The notes below the pieces were generated by a model. The model ran no database searches. It saw only the letters and a list, made by a program, of their open reading frames with translations, and had not been told where the DNA came from. From contig CAJNDS010002847.1 in assembly GCA_905221605.1 (NCBI GenBank), forward strand, positions 112,001-176,000: DNA of 64,000 nt. Reading direction: 5' to 3'. Source of the stretch: Symbiodinium natans. Its lineage: Eukaryota > Sar > Dinophyceae > Suessiales > Symbiodiniaceae. Positions 61,502 to 64,000 of the stretch are shown here, in pieces. Made by a program: the position numbers and the translations under genes. The stretch's first letter is position 1. Every line of letters begins with the position of its first letter.

Positions 61502-61731
61502 TGCGGAGCTGCAGTTGGTATTGTAGAAAGGAGTTGGTATTGGAAGCTGAAGGGTCAATGAACCCGGTAATCTTATGGCTCAAGCCATGACCAAAGCGGT
61601 CGAAGGTTTCGTAAAAAGTGTGCCCTTGGTTTGGGGTCTTGTTGTTTGGTTGTTGGTTGTTCCAGGGGAATCAAGGGTTTCTGTTGGGGTTGACTGTTTT
61701 GTTCCCTGTCCTCCTTTGGTTGCCCCCCGTA
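61502..61731 (+). repeat. 3' LTR (230 bp)
   Basis: Matches 51816-52045 except two transitions. It ends CCCCCCGTA and is followed by CCCTAAACCCC. Confidence 0.95.
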
Positions 61732-61736
61732 CCCTA
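61732..61736. other. Target-site duplication, right (CCCTA)
   Basis: Same five bases as 51811-51815. Because the target is itself CCCTAAA-rich, an accidental match cannot be excluded, but both LTR edges are fixed independently. Confidence 0.75.
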
Positions 61737-61859
61737 AACCCCGTACCATGGGATGTGGCAGGAGTGCGAGCTCTGCCTCCGGGAACCATGCCAACACACT
61801 GATGCAGCTCTGCTGAACAGTCCTTACTCGGTAGGCCCCTAAAACATGTCATATTGGCC

Positions 61860-61971
61860 CCCTAAACCCTGAGCCCTAAACCCTAAACCCAAACCCTAAA
61901 CCCTAAAACCCTAAAACCCTAAACCCTAAACCCTAAACCCTAAACCCTAAACCCTGAACCCTAAACTTGGC
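61860..61971. repeat. CCCTAAA tract
   Basis: CCCTAAA with CCCTAAAA and CCCTGA variants. Confidence 0.9.
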
Positions 61972-62085
61972 TTTAGGAGGATCATGTGGGGGGGTTTAGA
62001 AACATAGGGGACCCTACAACAGACCCCCAAAGTAGTAGGATTCCCTTACAATAAGGACCCCAATCAGGTACTCCTAATCTACCGA

Positions 62086-62203
62086 TTGCTTAAGAACCCC
62101 CCCCCCCCAAGAAAAAAAATAAACAAAAACACGAAGATTCTTCCTTATAAGCTTATCATTTTCTATGTTTTTTTTGGGGGGGGTTCTTAAGCAAATAGTA
62201 GTC
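62086..62203. mobile_element. MITE-like element, CTTAAG family, copy 4
   Basis: Left GATTGCTTAAGAACCCCCCC and right GGGGGGTTCTTAAGCAAATA are inverted. The AT-rich centre has TTCTTCCTTATAAG, as in copies 2 and 3. Confidence 0.75.
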
Positions 62204-62485
62204 ATTTCGGAAACCACCCTATTCCGGAACATCTTTCAAAGGGTTTCTAAGGGGGCCACCCTAGGATTCGGCAAGATGCCCACGTCGAAGCCCTTCCTTT
62301 CCGCCAGCCATAGAGCATGGTTTAGGGCTTTAGGGCTTTAGGGCTTTAGGGGTTTAGGGTTTAGGGTTTAGAGTTTAGGGTTTAGGGTGGGAAGGGAGAG
62401 AGATCGCGCCTAGAAAAGCCCACAGCCCAACGTCCCAGTTCTCCCAGGATGGGTTAAAGCCCAACTCCACAACACAGCCTCTGCG

Positions 62486-62590
62486 GTTTAGGGTTTAGGG
62501 TTTAGGGTTTAGGGTTTAGGGTTTAGGGTTTAGGGTTTAGGGTTTAGGGTTTAGGGTTTAGGGTTTAGGGTTTAGGGTTTAGGGTTTGGG
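62486..62590. repeat. TTTAGGG tract
   Basis: About fifteen perfect units. Confidence 0.95.
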
Positions 62591-62622
62591 GTCAAAGAAC
62601 CCTAAATGACCCTAAACTTTCC

Positions 62623-62700
62623 TCTGAGGGCAAGTGCACACGCAAGAACTTCACCTGCCGGTTCTGCCACCGACACCAAACAGGGAGCGGAGGCGTGCTG
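62623..62700 (+). other. Exon-like island with Cys/His motif
   Basis: SEGKCTRKNFTCRFCHRHQT, then GSGGVL. The C-x7-C-x2-C-H spacing resembles the end of CCCH-type RNA-binding fingers common in dinoflagellate proteins. Short and isolated. Confidence 0.35.
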
Positions 62701-63116
62701 TATGTAGGACTTAGGAGTTCGGGAGGGGTTCAGGGTTTAGGGTCTAGGGTCTAGGGTTTAGGGTTTAGGGTTTAGGCGTGCAGGGTTTCGGGTTCTGGGT
62801 TTCGGTCTTGGGGCTCTAGAGGGACCACAAGGCTTCTTGCGTGTCTTGGGCACTGAGGATATTGCACAGGACCTCCAAGATGGCAGGGAAACTAAGCCCT
62901 AAACCCTAAACCCTTATCCCTAAACCCTAAACCCTAAACCCTAAACCCTAGAACCCCAACCCCCCAAAACCCTAAAACCCCAAACCCCAAACGAACCTGT
63001 CTAAGGTTGGGCCCCAAAACCGTGGAATCTGGAAGGCATAGGACGTGATGTGTTGAATATGGAGCTCCCTGTGCCACGCAAACGCGAATTCCGTCGAGTC
63101 CACATAATACCATACT

Positions 63117-63212
63117 ACCCTAAACCCTGAACCCTAAACCCTATAAATGCCTATAAACCTATATAAACCCTATAAACCCTATAAACCCTATAAACCCTAT
63201 AAACCCTATAAA
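63117..63212. repeat. CCCTATAAA variant block
   Basis: Seven or so CCCTATAAA (9 bp) units in a row, bounded by CCCTAAA. Confidence 0.95.
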
Positions 63213-63454
63213 CCCTAAACCCCAGCATGGCCATGTGCAGATGTCCTTGGGGACCAAATGAAGCCTAAACGGATACCCTAAACCCTCAGCTCTAAAGTCT
63301 CAGCCCTAAAACCCCAAACCCTAAAGCCTTAACCTGAACCCTTAACCCTGAAACCCTAAAACCCTGATAGTAGGGATCATTTGGCCTTCAAGGAAGTTTC
63401 AGTCAGGCTTAACAACCCTACACGGCCGTGACACTCGAAGCCAAGCCCGGAGCA

Positions 63455-63523
63455 GGGTTTGGGTTTGGGGTTTGGGGTTTGGGGTTTGGGGTTTGGGGTT
63501 TGGGGTTTGGGGTTTGGGGTTTA
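63455..63523. repeat. TTTGGGG variant block
   Basis: Nine consecutive TTTGGGG units ending in TTTAGAAGGG. Confidence 0.95.
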
Positions 63524-63879
63524 GAAGGGTCCAGGGTTTTGGGTTTTGGGTTTCGGGTACCCTCAAGGCCCAGGATTTGCGAGTTTAGTTCAGGACCTGG
63601 CGCCTCGAATCTCTAACGGCCCCCCAAAAGACCCTAAACCCAAAGCCCCAGATCCTGAGCCCTCACGATCCTCACGATCGGCAGGTTGTTGGGTGAGTAG
63701 CACCGACCAGAAGCGTTACGGCGCAACGCTCGCGGCGATTCCTTCCCCGTGGACTCAGTGAACCCTGTACATGCAGCTAAATCAGGTCCGATACCCGACA
63801 ATGTAGGGATTAACTATTACCCTACACCCTAAACCCTTAACCCTATGTAAAGGATTAATTATTGTAGTAGAAGGGAACC

Positions 63880-64000
63880 CCAAACCGAAACCCTAAACCC
63901 TGAACCCTGAACCCTAAACCCTAAACCCTAAACCCTAAACCCCAAACCCTAAACCCTAAACCCTAAACCCTAAACCCTAAACCCTAAACCCTAAACCCTA
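63880..64000. repeat. CCCTAAA tract at window end
   Basis: About sixteen units running off the window. On the plus strand, a right-hand chromosome end would read TTTAGGG, so this is not a simple terminal telomere. Confidence 0.95.

Larger units (their letters stand above)
51816..61731 (+). mobile_element. Complete Ty1/copia-class LTR retrotransposon with methyltransferase-like domain
   Basis: It has two 230 bp LTRs differing at two positions, a 5 bp CCCTA target duplication, a primer-binding site abutting the 5' LTR and a purine run abutting the 3' LTR. The internal order is gag (CCCH and CCHC fingers), two tandem retropepsin domains, C5-methyltransferase-like domain, HHCC/DDE integrase, dioxygenase-like region, RT (YVDD), RNase H, membrane-spanning extension. 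Coding is spread over eight overlapping frames because of about six frameshifts and one stop, so this copy is probably not autonomous as read, unless some breaks are sequencing indels or recoding sites. It is inserted inside a telomere-type CCCTAAA tract. Confidence 0.95.
61732..64000. other. Telomere-repeat mosaic region 4
   Basis: Tracts of both orientations, one CTTAAG-family element and one exon-like island. The unique stretch 61740-61858 and the stretch 63525-63790 hold nothing I can assign. Confidence 0.8.

Overview
The window looks like nuclear DNA of a dinoflagellate. The evidence is Arabidopsis-type TTTAGGG telomeric heptamers in dozens of internal tracts, two large Ty1/copia-class retrotransposons (one with a DNA-cytosine-methyltransferase-like domain inside its polyprotein), a Pmp-repeat plus multi-membrane-span protein gene with a short intron, and very long satellite stretches. 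There are no bacterial operons, rRNA genes, recognisable tRNA genes or CRISPR arrays. The species cannot be named from the sequence.

Layout. 1-9873: a copia-like element cut by the left window edge. Its gag carries N-terminal hydrophobic segments and a CCHC knuckle, followed by a DSGAD protease and a very long pol. The pol order is SAP-like, integrase, RT, RNase H, membrane span, coiled coil, W-rich tail. 9874-12235: non-coding DNA with a weak 3' LTR candidate and small repeats. 12236-18545: four satellites stacked end to end (80 bp hairpin units, 49 bp units, 174 bp two-part units, about 233 bp dyad units). 18546-33940: a mosaic of TTTAGGG/CCCTAAA tracts in both orientations separated by short unique islands, many of which read like small exons. 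34034-37077: a two-exon gene for a secreted beta-helix/Cys-rich/multi-span membrane protein. 37078-46362: more telomeric mosaic with small inverted-repeat elements. 46363-47135: a minus-strand gene segment with introns of 54 and 69 bp. 47136-51815: more mosaic, including a phase-compatible chain of exon-like islands. 51816-61731: a complete copia-class element with 230 bp LTRs and a CCCTA target-site duplication, inserted in a CCCTAAA tract. 61732-64000: mosaic to the window end.

The most unusual object is the 51.8-61.7 kb element. It has a primer-binding site complementary to the anticodon arm of initiator tRNA-Met, a gag with a CCCH finger followed by a CCHC knuckle, two tandem homologous retropepsin domains, a C5-methyltransferase-like domain, an HHCC/DDE integrase, a region resembling 2-oxoglutarate/Fe(II) dioxygenases, an RT with YVDD, RNase H, and a membrane-spanning C-terminal extension. 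Its LTRs differ at only 2 of 230 positions, yet its reading frame is broken at about seven places. The second theme is that telomere-type repeats behave here like intron or intergenic filler around exon-like islands.

Limits: everything is read by eye. Domain calls rest on motifs. Exon-like islands are short and need transcript support.
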